Source of the DNA: Pinibacter soli
GTDB lineage: Bacteria; Bacteroidota; Bacteroidia; Chitinophagales; Chitinophagaceae
Reading direction: 5' to 3'
Length of the DNA stretch: 64,000 nt
NCBI RefSeq assembly: GCF_029961145.1
Contig: NZ_JASBRG010000001.1
Location: 1-64,000, forward strand
The translations under genes were made by a program, and so were the position numbers. Below, one piece after another: positions 27,997 to 37,070 of this stretch. Position 1 is the stretch's first letter; each line of letters starts with the position of its first letter. The notes under the pieces were generated by a model. The model was not told the origin of the DNA. It saw only the letters and a program-made list of their open reading frames with translations, and did no database searches.

Positions 27997-28887
27997 GTGA
28001 TCCTTTCTATTCAAAACATTTCAAAATCGTATGGAAACATCAAGGCGTTGAATGGCGTTTCATTTGAAGTGCCACAAGGTGCTATATTTGGTGTACTGGG
28101 CCCAAATGGAAGTGGTAAAACTACTTTGTTAAGCATTGTTGTTGATGTACTTAAAGCAGACAATGGCAGCTTTCTGTGGTTCGGCCAGCCGGGCTCTCCG
28201 GATACACGCAAGAAAATTGGCACATTGCTGGAAACACCTAATTTCTATCATTATCTCTCTGCATTTAATAATTTGAAAATTACGAACAGCATCAGCAGCC
28301 GTGGTAATATTAGTGACATAAACCTTGTGCTGGAAAAAGTAAAGTTGCAGGAAAGAAAGGACAGCCGTTTCAGCACATACAGCCTTGGCATGAAACAAAG
28401 GCTTGCTATTGCAGGCGCATTGCTAGGATCACCACAAGTGCTGGTGCTTGACGAACCTACTAACGGGCTCGATCCTGTAGGTATTGCAGAAATAAGAGAT
28501 TTGATCAAAGAACTCAGCCTTGCGGGACATACCATTATCATGGCAAGCCATCTTTTGGACGAAGTGGAAAAAGTTTGTACCCATGTAGCCATTTTGAAAA
28601 AAGGAACATTGCTTATGACCGGAGCTGTAGATGATGTACTGATAGACAATGACATAGTTGAAATAAGCGCAAGCGACAACGATAGTTTAGTAAATATTTT
28701 ACGATCATATAACGGATATGATCAGGTTATTTTAGAAAAAGGTTTTGTGCAAATTCATTTGCCGAAAGGCTCTGCCCGCCCGGAGGAAATAAATGCATTT
28801 TGCTTTAGCAAAGGAATAACCCTGAATCATCTTGTTATTAAAAAGAAAAGACTCGAGGCGAAATTTTTTGAACTAACAAACAACTGA
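27997..28887 (+). CDS. ABC transporter ATP-binding protein
   Basis: A 296-residue ATPase with GTG as start codon. Walker A GPNGSGKTT at about 36-44, signature SLGMKQR near 129 and Walker B VLVLDEP near 148, followed by the switch His in MASHLLDEVE. The C-terminal 80 residues resemble the extension of multidrug/antibiotic ABC-2 type ATPases. It drives the integral membrane partner encoded 178 bases downstream. Substrate unknown. Confidence 0.93.
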   Translation: MILSIQNISKSYGNIKALNGVSFEVPQGAIFGVLGPNGSGKTTLLSIVVDVLKADNGSFLWFGQPGSPDTRKKIGTLLETPNFYHYLSAFNNLKITNSISSRGNISDINLVLEKVKLQERKDSRFSTYSLGMKQRLAIAGALLGSPQVLVLDEPTNGLDPVGIAEIRDLIKELSLAGHTIIMASHLLDEVEKVCTHVAILKKGTLLMTGAVDDVLIDNDIVEISASDNDSLVNILRSYNGYDQVILEKGFVQIHLPKGSARPEEINAFCFSKGITLNHLVIKKKRLEAKFFELTNN

Positions 28888-28889
28888 AA

Positions 28890-29037
28890 AATTAAGAATT
28901 AGGAATTAAGAATTGTTGGTGATTGAAAGCTCTGCCACGAATGTAGCCTCCCGGATTTGCAAAAATTTTGAGTGTCACTATCTGTAATGAATGCTACACC
29001 GGACGAATTCTTAATTCTTAATTCCTAATTCTTAATT
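28890..29037. repeat. Inverted repeat spacer, 25-bp perfect arms (GAATTAG type)
   Basis: 28890-28914 is a perfect inverted repeat of 29013-29037, with 7-base words (AATTAAG, AATTAGG). It fills the space between the two subunit genes of one ABC transporter. The second arm is identical over 25 bases to 48094-48118 at the rsmH 3' end. Confidence 0.92.
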
Positions 29038-29065
29038 GAATTCCTAACCTCTAACAACCACACAT

Positions 29066-29881
29066 ATGTTGAATCTCATTAAAACAGAATGGCTGAAGAT
29101 CAAGAACTACCCTGCATTCTGGTGGATCATTTGTATCACGGCACTCTCTTACCCAGGCATTAACTATACCTTCCTTAGTATTTATCATAAGATCACTGCT
29201 CAGAATTCCATGCAGAGCCAAATTGTAAAAGCGTTGGTGGGTAATCCTTTTTCTTTCCCCGAAGCATGGCACACTGTTGCTTTTTTTTCATCGCTGTTTA
29301 TTTTCATCCCCGCCATTGTAGTGATCATGCTTATTACCAATGAGTACACTTACAAAACGAACCGTCAAAATATTATCGATGGTTGGAGCAGGCAACAGTT
29401 TATGTGGAGTAAATTCATTAGTGTAGTTATCATTACACTGATTGTTTCTGTTATTTATTTTGTTGTTAGTCTTATTATTGGTTCTACAAATACTGACAAC
29501 ATTACTGCCAGCAAGTGGGATCAATTTTATTATGTGCTGCTATTTGCCTTTCAAACATTTGCCCAACTTTCCATTGCTTTTTTGATCGGCTTACTTGTTC
29601 GCAAATCTTTTATTGCGCTTGCGATTTTCATTTTTTACTTTATCATTCTCGAACCAATATTAGTAGGTGTATTGAAATATAAAGCAAACGATATTGGTCG
29701 CTTTTTACCGCTTGAAATTTCCGATCGCCTGATTCCCATTCCCGCATTTATGGGAAAGATTGATGCAGAAACTTATAAGGCGTCACTCGCGGCCATTCAA
29801 TCGCATATCTTTTTAACGCTAATCGGATTGATGATCACGTGGAGTTTGAGTTTGTTTGTGTACATGAGACGTGATTTGTAA
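29066..29881 (+). CDS. ABC-2 type transporter permease
   Basis: A 271-residue integral membrane protein with about six helices: roughly 18-38, 72-95, 120-142, 158-180, 187-205 and 243-263. It starts with the 'MLNLIKTEWLKIKNYPAFW' type N-terminus usual for these subunits. It pairs with the ATPase encoded upstream to form an exporter. Substrate unknown. The stop codon abuts an inverted repeat. Confidence 0.88.
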   Translation: MLNLIKTEWLKIKNYPAFWWIICITALSYPGINYTFLSIYHKITAQNSMQSQIVKALVGNPFSFPEAWHTVAFFSSLFIFIPAIVVIMLITNEYTYKTNRQNIIDGWSRQQFMWSKFISVVIITLIVSVIYFVVSLIIGSTNTDNITASKWDQFYYVLLFAFQTFAQLSIAFLIGLLVRKSFIALAIFIFYFIILEPILVGVLKYKANDIGRFLPLEISDRLIPIPAFMGKIDAETYKASLAAIQSHIFLTLIGLMITWSLSLFVYMRRDL

Positions 29882-30017
29882 TTAATAATTAATAAAGAAT
29901 AATTAACAAGGCCACATTCAGTAACGAATGTGGCCTTATGGTTTCTTAAAATACCGGAACGTCTCTAACCAACTATGCTGCCACACCTATTAATTATTCT
30001 TTATTAATTATTAATTA
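29879..30017. repeat. Inverted repeat spacer, 28-bp perfect arms
   Basis: 29879-29906 is a perfect 28-bp inverted repeat of 29990-30017. The first arm includes the permease stop codon region and the second supplies the stop codon and last residues (LINN) of the convergent epimerase gene. A further perfect 12-bp hairpin is nested inside (29908-29937). Confidence 0.92.
29908..29937. terminator. Hairpin nested in the convergent spacer
   Basis: AAGGCCACATTC and GAATGTGGCCTT form a perfect 12-bp stem with a 6-base loop. Its position between convergent genes fits a terminator, but T tracts are weak on both sides. Confidence 0.6.
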
Positions 30018-30966
30018 AATCGGCAATCGCTTTCTCCACGTCCGGAAATATAAACTGAAATCCTGCCCTCCTCAATTTATCGTTGGTTACGGTAGCGCTT
30101 TTCAATACCTCAATGCTCATCTCACCAATGGCGATCTTTAGTATAAAAGAGGGGACATAAATAGGTATATAAAATTTGCCGCGTTGCTTAACAGCAAGTA
30201 TTTCGTTAAGCTTTTTGTTGCTTACGGGATGAGTTGCAACTGCATTGTAGACTCCTTGCATTTTATCGTCCTGTATTGCTTGCATGTATATTCTGCACAA
30301 GTCATCGATGTGAATCCAGCTGACTACCTGGTTGCCGGTTCCAAGTATAGCAGACAGCCCGAACTTCAAAGGTTTTTTGAATTCTTCGAGCGCCCCGCCT
30401 CCATTTGCCAACACAATACCGGTCCTCAATTTCACGAGACGGATATTCATCTTTTGTACAGGGTCGATACTCTGTTCCCATTGCACACATGTTTGCCCGA
30501 GAAAATCGCCATCGGCTTTGTCAGCTTCAACAAAGGGACTCATATTGGGGATCGAAGGATCCGGTCCGTACCAACCTATACCTGATGCGCTTAAAACCGC
30601 TTTTACATGATGAGTCCTTTCTTGCAGCGTCTTCACAATTAATTCTGAACTATGGGTTCTGCTGTCTACAATTTCTTTTTTTCTTTTCTCCGACCATCTT
30701 TTATCTGCTACACCTGCGCCGGCGAGGTGAATAATATAATCTGCTTTTTCAACTGCGCTACACTCAATTGTTTGCTCCTCGATGTTCCACTCTGCGAATG
30801 AAAGATTATGATAGCTGATTGATTGAGGATCCTCTAATTTGAAATTTTCCGAGGCTTCAATTTTATTTCGCGTAAGGATGATAACACTATGTCCGTTTTG
30901 CAATAATAATGATGTGAGTCTTTTTCCAATTAATCCGGTGCCGCCAGTAATGAGGATCGTTTCCAT
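30004..30966 (-). CDS. TIGR01777 family NAD-dependent epimerase-like protein (YfcH type)
   Basis: A 320-residue extended short-chain dehydrogenase-like protein. Dinucleotide site 'ITGGTGLIGKRLTSLL' at 6-21; 'LAGAGVADKRWSEKRKKEIV' is typical of the YfcH/SDR39U1 group; the C-terminus ('KLRRAGFQFIFPDVEKAI') is the DUF1731 tail. The substrate of this family is not known. It is convergent with the ABC permease, and its stop codon and last residues are encoded by the shared inverted repeat. Confidence 0.9.
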   Translation of the reverse strand: METILITGGTGLIGKRLTSLLLQNGHSVIILTRNKIEASENFKLEDPQSISYHNLSFAEWNIEEQTIECSAVEKADYIIHLAGAGVADKRWSEKRKKEIVDSRTHSSELIVKTLQERTHHVKAVLSASGIGWYGPDPSIPNMSPFVEADKADGDFLGQTCVQWEQSIDPVQKMNIRLVKLRTGIVLANGGGALEEFKKPLKFGLSAILGTGNQVVSWIHIDDLCRIYMQAIQDDKMQGVYNAVATHPVSNKKLNEILAVKQRGKFYIPIYVPSFILKIAIGEMSIEVLKSATVTNDKLRRAGFQFIFPDVEKAIADLINN

Positions 30967-31104
30967 CCGAGATGATTAAAAAGTGAGGGTAAAATAATAT
31001 TGAAAAGGTAAGATAATTTAAAGACTTTCTATTTTACGAACGAGATTTTCTTCTATATTTATACGATCTAAAACTTGCCCCAACGCCGATAAACCTATTA
31101 CCTT

Positions 31105-32238
31105 ATGACCCCCAGAAAGCTGTTTTTTTCTCTGCTATTACTATGTGGCTTCAACAGTATCTTTTGTCAAACCAGCGGAAAATTTTATGAAGTAGACAGC
31201 ATTACAAATCGTGTAAGATTATTCTTCAACAGCAACTACATTTTAGTCCCCAAAAAATGCGCAAACTTTGTACGCTTGACAAAAATTGATAGCAATGCAA
31301 ACTTCAACAGCGACTTTGTTGACTCTACTTTCGACAACAAAATATTGGGTAAGGGCCATTATTCAAATGGCATTAAGGACGGCTATTTTGAATTTTACTA
31401 TCCAAATGAAGTCTTGCAATGCAAAGGCTATTATTCAGAGAATGAACCTGTGGGCCAGTGGCTATTTTATTATCCTGACGGTAAACAGGAAAGAATATTA
31501 TCCTTTACAGAAACCGATACCTTATTAACTGATTATAACGATCCTTCCGGCAACCCGGTTGTTGTAAAGGGAAAAGGAAATTTTGTTGGGCAGGTCGCTT
31601 ATCCCGGGGGTTGGCCCAATCAATTTTTAGTGAGCAAAGGAAATATTGAAAATGGCAAACCAGAAGGCACCTGGACAACAGAGTTTCCCAACGGCCATGC
31701 TATTTCCAAAGAAGAATTTAAGGGAGGAAAATTTGTAAAAGGCATTTTGGAAGGTACCCCAAAAGAATCATCTGCTTATCATTTGAAAAATTCAAAGGCT
31801 ACTACATTTTTTTTAAATAACTACCTTGGGAGGCTGGAAGATTTTGTAGTAGATAGCTGCCACGATTATCTGAGCAGAAGAGTTACCGCTCCTACACAAT
31901 TTAAGTTCGACTATGGTAAATTTCAAGCAGACATGAGGTCGCGGCTTAATAAGAGTATTGATAAATTTTTAAGTGGAGCAGATAATTTAGAAGGGGCACA
32001 AACAACAAAATATTTAACGGTTGAGTTTACCGTTAATAAATCAGGCAAGGCAGAAGATTTCAAGATGAACGGCTTTTGGGGCAATGAGCTGTTCTACGAT
32101 ATTAAAGAATGTATTCAATTAAATACATCATTTCCTCCGGACATTGGTAAAATGTATTTTCACCTTAAAGTAGATTACTCAGGGGGAAATCAGTTTAGCT
32201 ACGGCTTTTCTCTTTCCCAGGATGCAAACCCACACTAA
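31105..32238 (+). CDS. Secreted MORN-variant repeat protein
   Basis: A 377-residue protein with a signal peptide to about residue 22 (IFCQT). The middle holds MORN-variant units ('GHYSNGIKDGYFEFYYPNE', 'GYYSENEPVGQWLFYYPDG', and a third, 'GKPEGTWTTEFPNG'). The last 90 residues ('TVEFTVNKSGKAEDFKMNGF') resemble a TonB C-terminal-like domain. Such proteins are common in Bacteroidetes and of unknown role. It stands alone, divergent from the epimerase gene. Confidence 0.7.
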   Translation: MTPRKLFFSLLLLCGFNSIFCQTSGKFYEVDSITNRVRLFFNSNYILVPKKCANFVRLTKIDSNANFNSDFVDSTFDNKILGKGHYSNGIKDGYFEFYYPNEVLQCKGYYSENEPVGQWLFYYPDGKQERILSFTETDTLLTDYNDPSGNPVVVKGKGNFVGQVAYPGGWPNQFLVSKGNIENGKPEGTWTTEFPNGHAISKEEFKGGKFVKGILEGTPKESSAYHLKNSKATTFFLNNYLGRLEDFVVDSCHDYLSRRVTAPTQFKFDYGKFQADMRSRLNKSIDKFLSGADNLEGAQTTKYLTVEFTVNKSGKAEDFKMNGFWGNELFYDIKECIQLNTSFPPDIGKMYFHLKVDYSGGNQFSYGFSLSQDANPH

Positions 32239-32304
32239 GGAAATTGCTTATTCGAAAACAAAAAACCGCGATACAAAGAACCTACTCAAATATTAAAAAA
32301 AGAA

Positions 32305-32328
32305 ATCCCCTTGAAAAATCAAGGGGAT
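32305..32328 (-). terminator. Terminator of the dcw cluster after ftsZ
   Basis: ATCCCCTTGA (32305-32314) and TCAAGGGGAT (32319-32328) form a perfect 10-bp stem with loop AAAA, followed on the minus strand by a T-rich run. It ends the ftsZ transcript 40 bases after the stop codon. Confidence 0.85.
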
Positions 32329-32367
32329 ACAACTAAAAACAAACATGGTAGCTAAGCGACCAATAAT

Positions 32368-34308
32368 TTAGTCGGGCTTGTTACCGTCCAAAAAAGTATT
32401 TATTGTGCTGATTTTTGCGTTATTATTTTCGTCAGACTTTACAGTGTAGTTGCTGTAAAAATTCTCTACCGGATTTGTGTTGTTGTAGAGTTCCAGGTTG
32501 CGGCGGATATATGCCGGCACAGTTTCGAACTCATTGTTTGGATCGGCTGAGTTTACGGTGAATGACAGATTACGTAGTTTCTGTATTCTCTCTGCCGCTC
32601 TGCGTCGCTGGTCCTCTGCTTCGTCCGGCATTGCCGGTTCCTCAACAAAAGAGTTATTGCTGGCAGTTGAATAAGTCTGTTCTGTACGCTGCACTTCCGC
32701 CGCAGGAACTTCATCCTTAATCACCAATTGCATGTCTAAAGAAGGTTCCTCTTCTTTTGGAACAGACGTTGCTTCCGGTTGCTGAGGGATGTTAGGCTTC
32801 GCGTAAGGCGCGGCCTGCGCTTTTGGCGCACCTTGGTCTGCCTTTGGTTCCGCATAAATATTGGATGGCTTGGCCAAGTATCCTCCAGACGCTGCAGACG
32901 CTGAAGAATTATTTTGAGTAGATTTCGACTGTTGTGATTGTGACAAGTTCTGTCCTGGCATCTCCGTTTTGGCTGGATGTGAATATACTAACTGAAAAAA
33001 CTCCGGACCATTTTCATCTGCCTCTTTTTTATCCACAGTATTTTTACTGTCGTTTTCGTCCGTAAAAAACACAACAGAACTCTTATTTGATGGGACTTCT
33101 ACGAGGGTTGGTTGAAGATCCTCTCTCAACTTTTCTGTTGGTTCTTCCGCCACAAAAGAGATGATACCGCTATCCATTTCATTTTCAGCCACTTCTTCCA
33201 CCCTCTCATCCAAGGGCAAGGAAAAAGACGTTGAAACGTATGCTTTCGGCTCTTCACGCTGAGGTTCGAGCTTCATGATGATCTTCTCTTCTCTTTTCGG
33301 TTGTTCCGGTATTTCCTTTTCTTCTGTTCTGTAAAAAGGATCTTTATATTCAAAACCAGTTGCAATCAGTGTGATGCCAATTTTTCTTTCCAGAGAATTG
33401 TCATAACCCAAACCAAGAATCACGTCCGTTTCTTCTCCGGCCTGGCTCAACAAATAATTCTGAATGATGTCCACTTCGTCCATTGTGAACTCGTGGTCAC
33501 CTTCTGCAGAGTTAATGTTGATCAATATCCATCTTGCACCTTTAATTTCATTGTCGTTCAGCAACGGAGAATTCAATGCTTCTTCAATTGCTTTCTGCGC
33601 ACGATTTTCACCTTCAACTGCAGCGTTACCCAAAATAGCAACACCACCGTTACGCATTACTGTGCATACGTCGGCAAAGTCAACGTTGATCTGCCCTGTA
33701 CTGTTGATCACGTCTGTGATACATTTTGCAGCTGTTGCCAAAACGTTGTCCGCTTTTGCGAATGCATCTTTCATTTTTAAGTTACCAAACTGATGACGCA
33801 ATTTATCATTGCTGATCACCAACAAAGTATCAACGTGGTTCTTCAAATGACTGATACCTTCTTCCGCCTGTAGTTGTCTTTTCTTTCCTTCGTAAGAGAA
33901 CGGTGTGGTTACTATGCCTACTGTCAATACACCGAGATCTTTACAGATCTTAGCAATGATAGGTGCCCCGCCTGTTCCTGTACCTCCGCCCATACCGGCA
34001 GTGATGAAGGCCATTTTGGTATTTACTTCCAATATGCGTTTTATCTCTTCTAAACTTTCTTCTGTTGCCTGCTTACCAATTTCAGGATTGGCGCCTGCAC
34101 CAAGCCCTTGAGTAAGATGCGGCCCCAGTTGTATTTTATTCGGCACATTGCTTTGTGAAATAGCCTGCGCATCAGTGTTACAAATAATAAAGTTCACGCC
34201 CTCAATACTTTGACTGAACATGTGATTAACAGCGTTGCTGCCACCACCACCCACACCTATCACCTTTAAGATAGATGATTTTTCCTTCGGTAGATCAAAG
34301 TGAATCAT
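32368..34308 (-). CDS. ftsZ: Cell division GTPase FtsZ with long C-terminal tail
   Basis: The tubulin-like GTPase forms the Z ring. The GTP-binding signature GGGTGTG is at about 108, after 'GVGGGGSNAVNHM' near residue 19. The globular core ends at about 325. The remaining 320 residues are an unusually long low-complexity tail rich in Pro, Gln and Glu. They end in conserved-looking segments ('AAERIQKLRNLSF', 'ETVPAYIRRNLELYNN') that probably bind membrane anchors such as FtsA. Long tails are usual in Bacteroidetes but this one roughly doubles the size of E. coli FtsZ. Last gene of the cluster. Confidence 0.97.
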   Translation of the reverse strand: MIHFDLPKEKSSILKVIGVGGGGSNAVNHMFSQSIEGVNFIICNTDAQAISQSNVPNKIQLGPHLTQGLGAGANPEIGKQATEESLEEIKRILEVNTKMAFITAGMGGGTGTGGAPIIAKICKDLGVLTVGIVTTPFSYEGKKRQLQAEEGISHLKNHVDTLLVISNDKLRHQFGNLKMKDAFAKADNVLATAAKCITDVINSTGQINVDFADVCTVMRNGGVAILGNAAVEGENRAQKAIEEALNSPLLNDNEIKGARWILININSAEGDHEFTMDEVDIIQNYLLSQAGEETDVILGLGYDNSLERKIGITLIATGFEYKDPFYRTEEKEIPEQPKREEKIIMKLEPQREEPKAYVSTSFSLPLDERVEEVAENEMDSGIISFVAEEPTEKLREDLQPTLVEVPSNKSSVVFFTDENDSKNTVDKKEADENGPEFFQLVYSHPAKTEMPGQNLSQSQQSKSTQNNSSASAASGGYLAKPSNIYAEPKADQGAPKAQAAPYAKPNIPQQPEATSVPKEEEPSLDMQLVIKDEVPAAEVQRTEQTYSTASNNSFVEEPAMPDEAEDQRRRAAERIQKLRNLSFTVNSADPNNEFETVPAYIRRNLELYNNTNPVENFYSNYTVKSDENNNAKISTINTFLDGNKPD

Positions 34309-34377
34309 AATTAATAAATTTCGCCAACACCGTAAATGCCGGCTGTGAATAAAATGGTTAGTTAGTATGAAACCCAG

Positions 34378-34461
34378 TTGTAAGTTTGGAGTTTTAAGTT
34401 ATAAGTGTTGGAAATGAACGAGCCAAAACTTATAACTTACTACTTCTAACTTAAAACTCTA
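34378..34461. repeat. Heptad-word spacer between ftsA and ftsZ (TAAGTTT type)
   Basis: First arm words TAAGTTT, GGAGTTT, TAAGTTA (34381 on); second arm ACTTATA, ACTTACT, ACTTCTA, ACTTAAA, ACTC. The second arm equals the inverse of the first with exactly two extra 7-base words inserted. The ftsA stop codon (34459-34461) lies at its end. Confidence 0.8.
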
Positions 34462-35856
34462 CAAAGCCTTATCTTCTTCTTCCTGGAACAGATCGATCAA
34501 ACTGTGTTTGAATTTGCCCCAGATATCTTTGAATCCTGAATTGCGATTGTTCATTTTATCTTTCTGAATAACCTGCTCTTGCTGCGGCTCTTCTTCGATT
34601 ACGATAGGAGCTGCTTTCACCGCTTCCAGTTTTTTCAAATTATCAGGAACAGGAATTTTCTTGAAATCTTTCTCGAATACTTTCAGATTGTTCTCGTAAT
34701 CGTTGTATCCTTTTAAAATCAGGCCAAGACATGTTGCGTACATTGGTTTTGCCAATTCTTCAATATGACCCGGAGCAAGATGTTCTGTAGGATAACCAAT
34801 GCGAGTATTTACGCCGGTTACATATTCCGTTAACTGAATTAAATGTTTCAATTGAGAGCCACCACCTGTTAACACAATCCCGCCATTCAGCACTCTGCTA
34901 TCCATACCAACTTGTTTCAAGTGATAGGTAACAAAATCCATGATCTCACTCATACGTGCCTGTATGATGTTTGCAAGATTCTTCACGCTGATCTCTTTCG
35001 GTGGCATACCGCGCAAGCCAGGAATAGTAATGAACGCGTTTGCTTTTGCTTCGTTTGCCAAAGCGCTACCAAACTGCACTTTCATTTGCTCTGCCTGTGT
35101 TTTCAAAACACCTAAGCCAGTTTTAATATCATTGGTAATGTTTTCACCACCGAACGGTATTACTGCCGTGTGTCTTAAAATACCATCGCAGAACACAGCA
35201 AGGTCAGTTGTACCACCGCCGATGTCAACAATGGCAACACCAGCTTCCATATCTTCATAACCCATTACTGCAGCAGCAGATGCCAGTGGTTGCAACACCA
35301 GATCTTTGGTGTGCAATCCGCTTTTTTCAACCGCACGGTTGATATTGCGAATCGCGTTTTTATCACCAGTGATGATGTGGAAATTTGCACCCACTTTTAC
35401 GCCACCGTACCCAATTGGGTTTGGAATATTTTGAAAATTGTCTACCGTAAATTCCTGTGGTATCACATCAATGATCTGATCACCTGCAGGGATATACGTT
35501 TTATATTGGTCAGCTACCAACTGATCGATTTCACGCTGACTGATTTCTTCGTTGTTGTCATGGCGAACGATGTCTCCACGGGTTTGCAAACTTTTAATGT
35601 GATGTCCGGCAATACCTACATACACTTCATTGATCTCTAAATTAGGATTGCTGGCATAACAATTTTCAAGTGCGGTACGAATGGCTTTGATGGTTTCATC
35701 AATGTTCAATACCTGCCCGTGCTTAACGCCATTAGAGTTGGCACGTCCGAAACCAAGGATCTCGAGCTTACCGAACTCATTTTTTCTTCCCGCAATGGCA
35801 GCTATTTTGGTAGTACCAATGTCGAGGCCGACAATAATGGGTTGTTCGTTGTTCAT
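34459..35856 (-). CDS. ftsA: Cell division protein FtsA
   Basis: From the ATG at 35856 this is 465 residues; the family begins 'QPIIVGLDIGTTKIAAIAG', so the longer frame (35967) overlapping ftsQ is rejected. Actin-like ATPase motifs: GLDIGTTK near 9, VDIGGGTTDL near 208 and GGIVLTGGGSQL near 340. The C-terminal amphipathic helix ('WGKFKHSLIDLFQEEE') is the membrane-targeting sequence. It tethers FtsZ to the inner membrane. The start is 46 bases after ftsQ. Confidence 0.96.
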   Translation of the reverse strand: MNNEQPIIVGLDIGTTKIAAIAGRKNEFGKLEILGFGRANSNGVKHGQVLNIDETIKAIRTALENCYASNPNLEINEVYVGIAGHHIKSLQTRGDIVRHDNNEEISQREIDQLVADQYKTYIPAGDQIIDVIPQEFTVDNFQNIPNPIGYGGVKVGANFHIITGDKNAIRNINRAVEKSGLHTKDLVLQPLASAAAVMGYEDMEAGVAIVDIGGGTTDLAVFCDGILRHTAVIPFGGENITNDIKTGLGVLKTQAEQMKVQFGSALANEAKANAFITIPGLRGMPPKEISVKNLANIIQARMSEIMDFVTYHLKQVGMDSRVLNGGIVLTGGGSQLKHLIQLTEYVTGVNTRIGYPTEHLAPGHIEELAKPMYATCLGLILKGYNDYENNLKVFEKDFKKIPVPDNLKKLEAVKAAPIVIEEEPQQEQVIQKDKMNNRNSGFKDIWGKFKHSLIDLFQEEEDKAL

Positions 35857-35902
35857 AAATATATGTTTGTTTATAGTTGTTACGTTTTTGAATATGGTGT
35901 TG

Positions 35903-36973
35903 TTATCGTCGTTGTCTGTTACTTCTTGCGGCACCAGCCCTTGTTTGTGTTGAAGGCTTTGGTGCATTGCTTCTTACATTGCCCGCCGTTGGCGCAACCG
36001 CATTTACTGCTTGCCCTGCAGGTGCACCTGCATTGCTGTCTGCATCAATCAGTGATAGCGTTGAATCGCTCAAAGTTTCAGGTTGCATTTGCTTCACCGG
36101 CGTTGTTGTTGTTGAAACACTATCGCTTCTCATTTGTCTTGCTGCCAGCAACATTTGCTGAATGTTTCTCAGGGCCTGCAGCGAATCGATTCTGTTATCC
36201 GCGCCACGTCTCATTCCTATCACTTGTTTTTCGTACTGCACGTTCACCGATTCATATTTGTTCAGTCCTACTTTCGGTAAAATGTTCCTATAAAAAATCA
36301 TCAACCTGTCAAACTTCGCTTCCACATTTTCACCGTTACCAAATATGATGACGTGGCTACCAACTGTTGGTACCATTTCGAATGTTCGATTTGGTGTGAT
36401 ATCCACTTGTGCAATTTGCGCCGTCCAGAACGAGTCTTTGGCAATAAACAAACTCACTTGTTTGATGTATTGCATCAGCGTGCTGTCTGCCTTACTTAGT
36501 TTCACCGCATCAGTCGGAAACCCTGTAAACACTGGTAACTTCACACTCATTTTAGGACTCAATGGCAATTTCGCAAAAGCGCTGTCGATGTAATATGAAT
36601 TTCCGTTCACCGCAAAAATTCTCGCTATCGGCTCACGCTCTTCTACTTTTACGTGCAGTATCGCTTTGTTATCAAAGAACAGTTCGGCGTCTTTTACCCA
36701 CAGATTTTTTTCCAGCGTCTCTTCTAATTTCCTTAAATCAAAGCCTGTGATGGCTCTACCTTTCACGCTTCTGTTTGGTGAAACAACATTCATTACATCT
36801 GTCTTGTCTACGAAATAATATTCACCAACTCCTCTTATATCAATTTCAATGCCTTTGCATTGTTCGTTATTCTTTTTACCAATTGCAGCTACCAACAATA
36901 CCACAACGCCACTCGCCATTGCTACCCAAAGCATGGCAGTTAAAACGCGTTTGATATTTATTTTCTTCGCCAT
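35903..36973 (-). CDS. ftsQ: Cell division protein FtsQ
   Basis: From the ATG at 36973 this is 356 residues: short basic cytoplasmic tail (AKKINIKR), one membrane helix at about 11-34, a POTRA-like domain ('CKGIEIDIRGVGEYYFVDKT'), then the FtsQ beta domain. The last 60 residues are low complexity, rich in Ala, Thr and Arg, and end RSNRQRR. FtsQ links the early ring to FtsL and the septal synthase. It is separated from murC by a 270-base gap with three hairpins, unlike the tight packing elsewhere in the cluster. Confidence 0.9.
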   Translation of the reverse strand: MAKKINIKRVLTAMLWVAMASGVVVLLVAAIGKKNNEQCKGIEIDIRGVGEYYFVDKTDVMNVVSPNRSVKGRAITGFDLRKLEETLEKNLWVKDAELFFDNKAILHVKVEEREPIARIFAVNGNSYYIDSAFAKLPLSPKMSVKLPVFTGFPTDAVKLSKADSTLMQYIKQVSLFIAKDSFWTAQIAQVDITPNRTFEMVPTVGSHVIIFGNGENVEAKFDRLMIFYRNILPKVGLNKYESVNVQYEKQVIGMRRGADNRIDSLQALRNIQQMLLAARQMRSDSVSTTTTPVKQMQPETLSDSTLSLIDADSNAGAPAGQAVNAVAPTAGNVRSNAPKPSTQTRAGAARSNRQRR

Positions 36974-37070
36974 AAATCTTACCCCAAGCCTCTCCAAAAT
37001 GAGAGCAGTCTCTAAGGGCGTAAAAGACTTTATTTAGTTCTAAATATTATTTCCTGATCGCTTTTAACAC

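Noticed and set aside
27845-30017. Heptad spacers as CRISPR repeats
   Set aside because: Arms occur as one inverted pair per gap, not as arrays of direct repeats with equal spacers, and no cas genes are near.
35857-35967. Longer FtsA start overlapping ftsQ
   Set aside because: The added 37 residues are unlike FtsA and overlap the ftsQ 3' end; the ATG at 35856 matches the family start.
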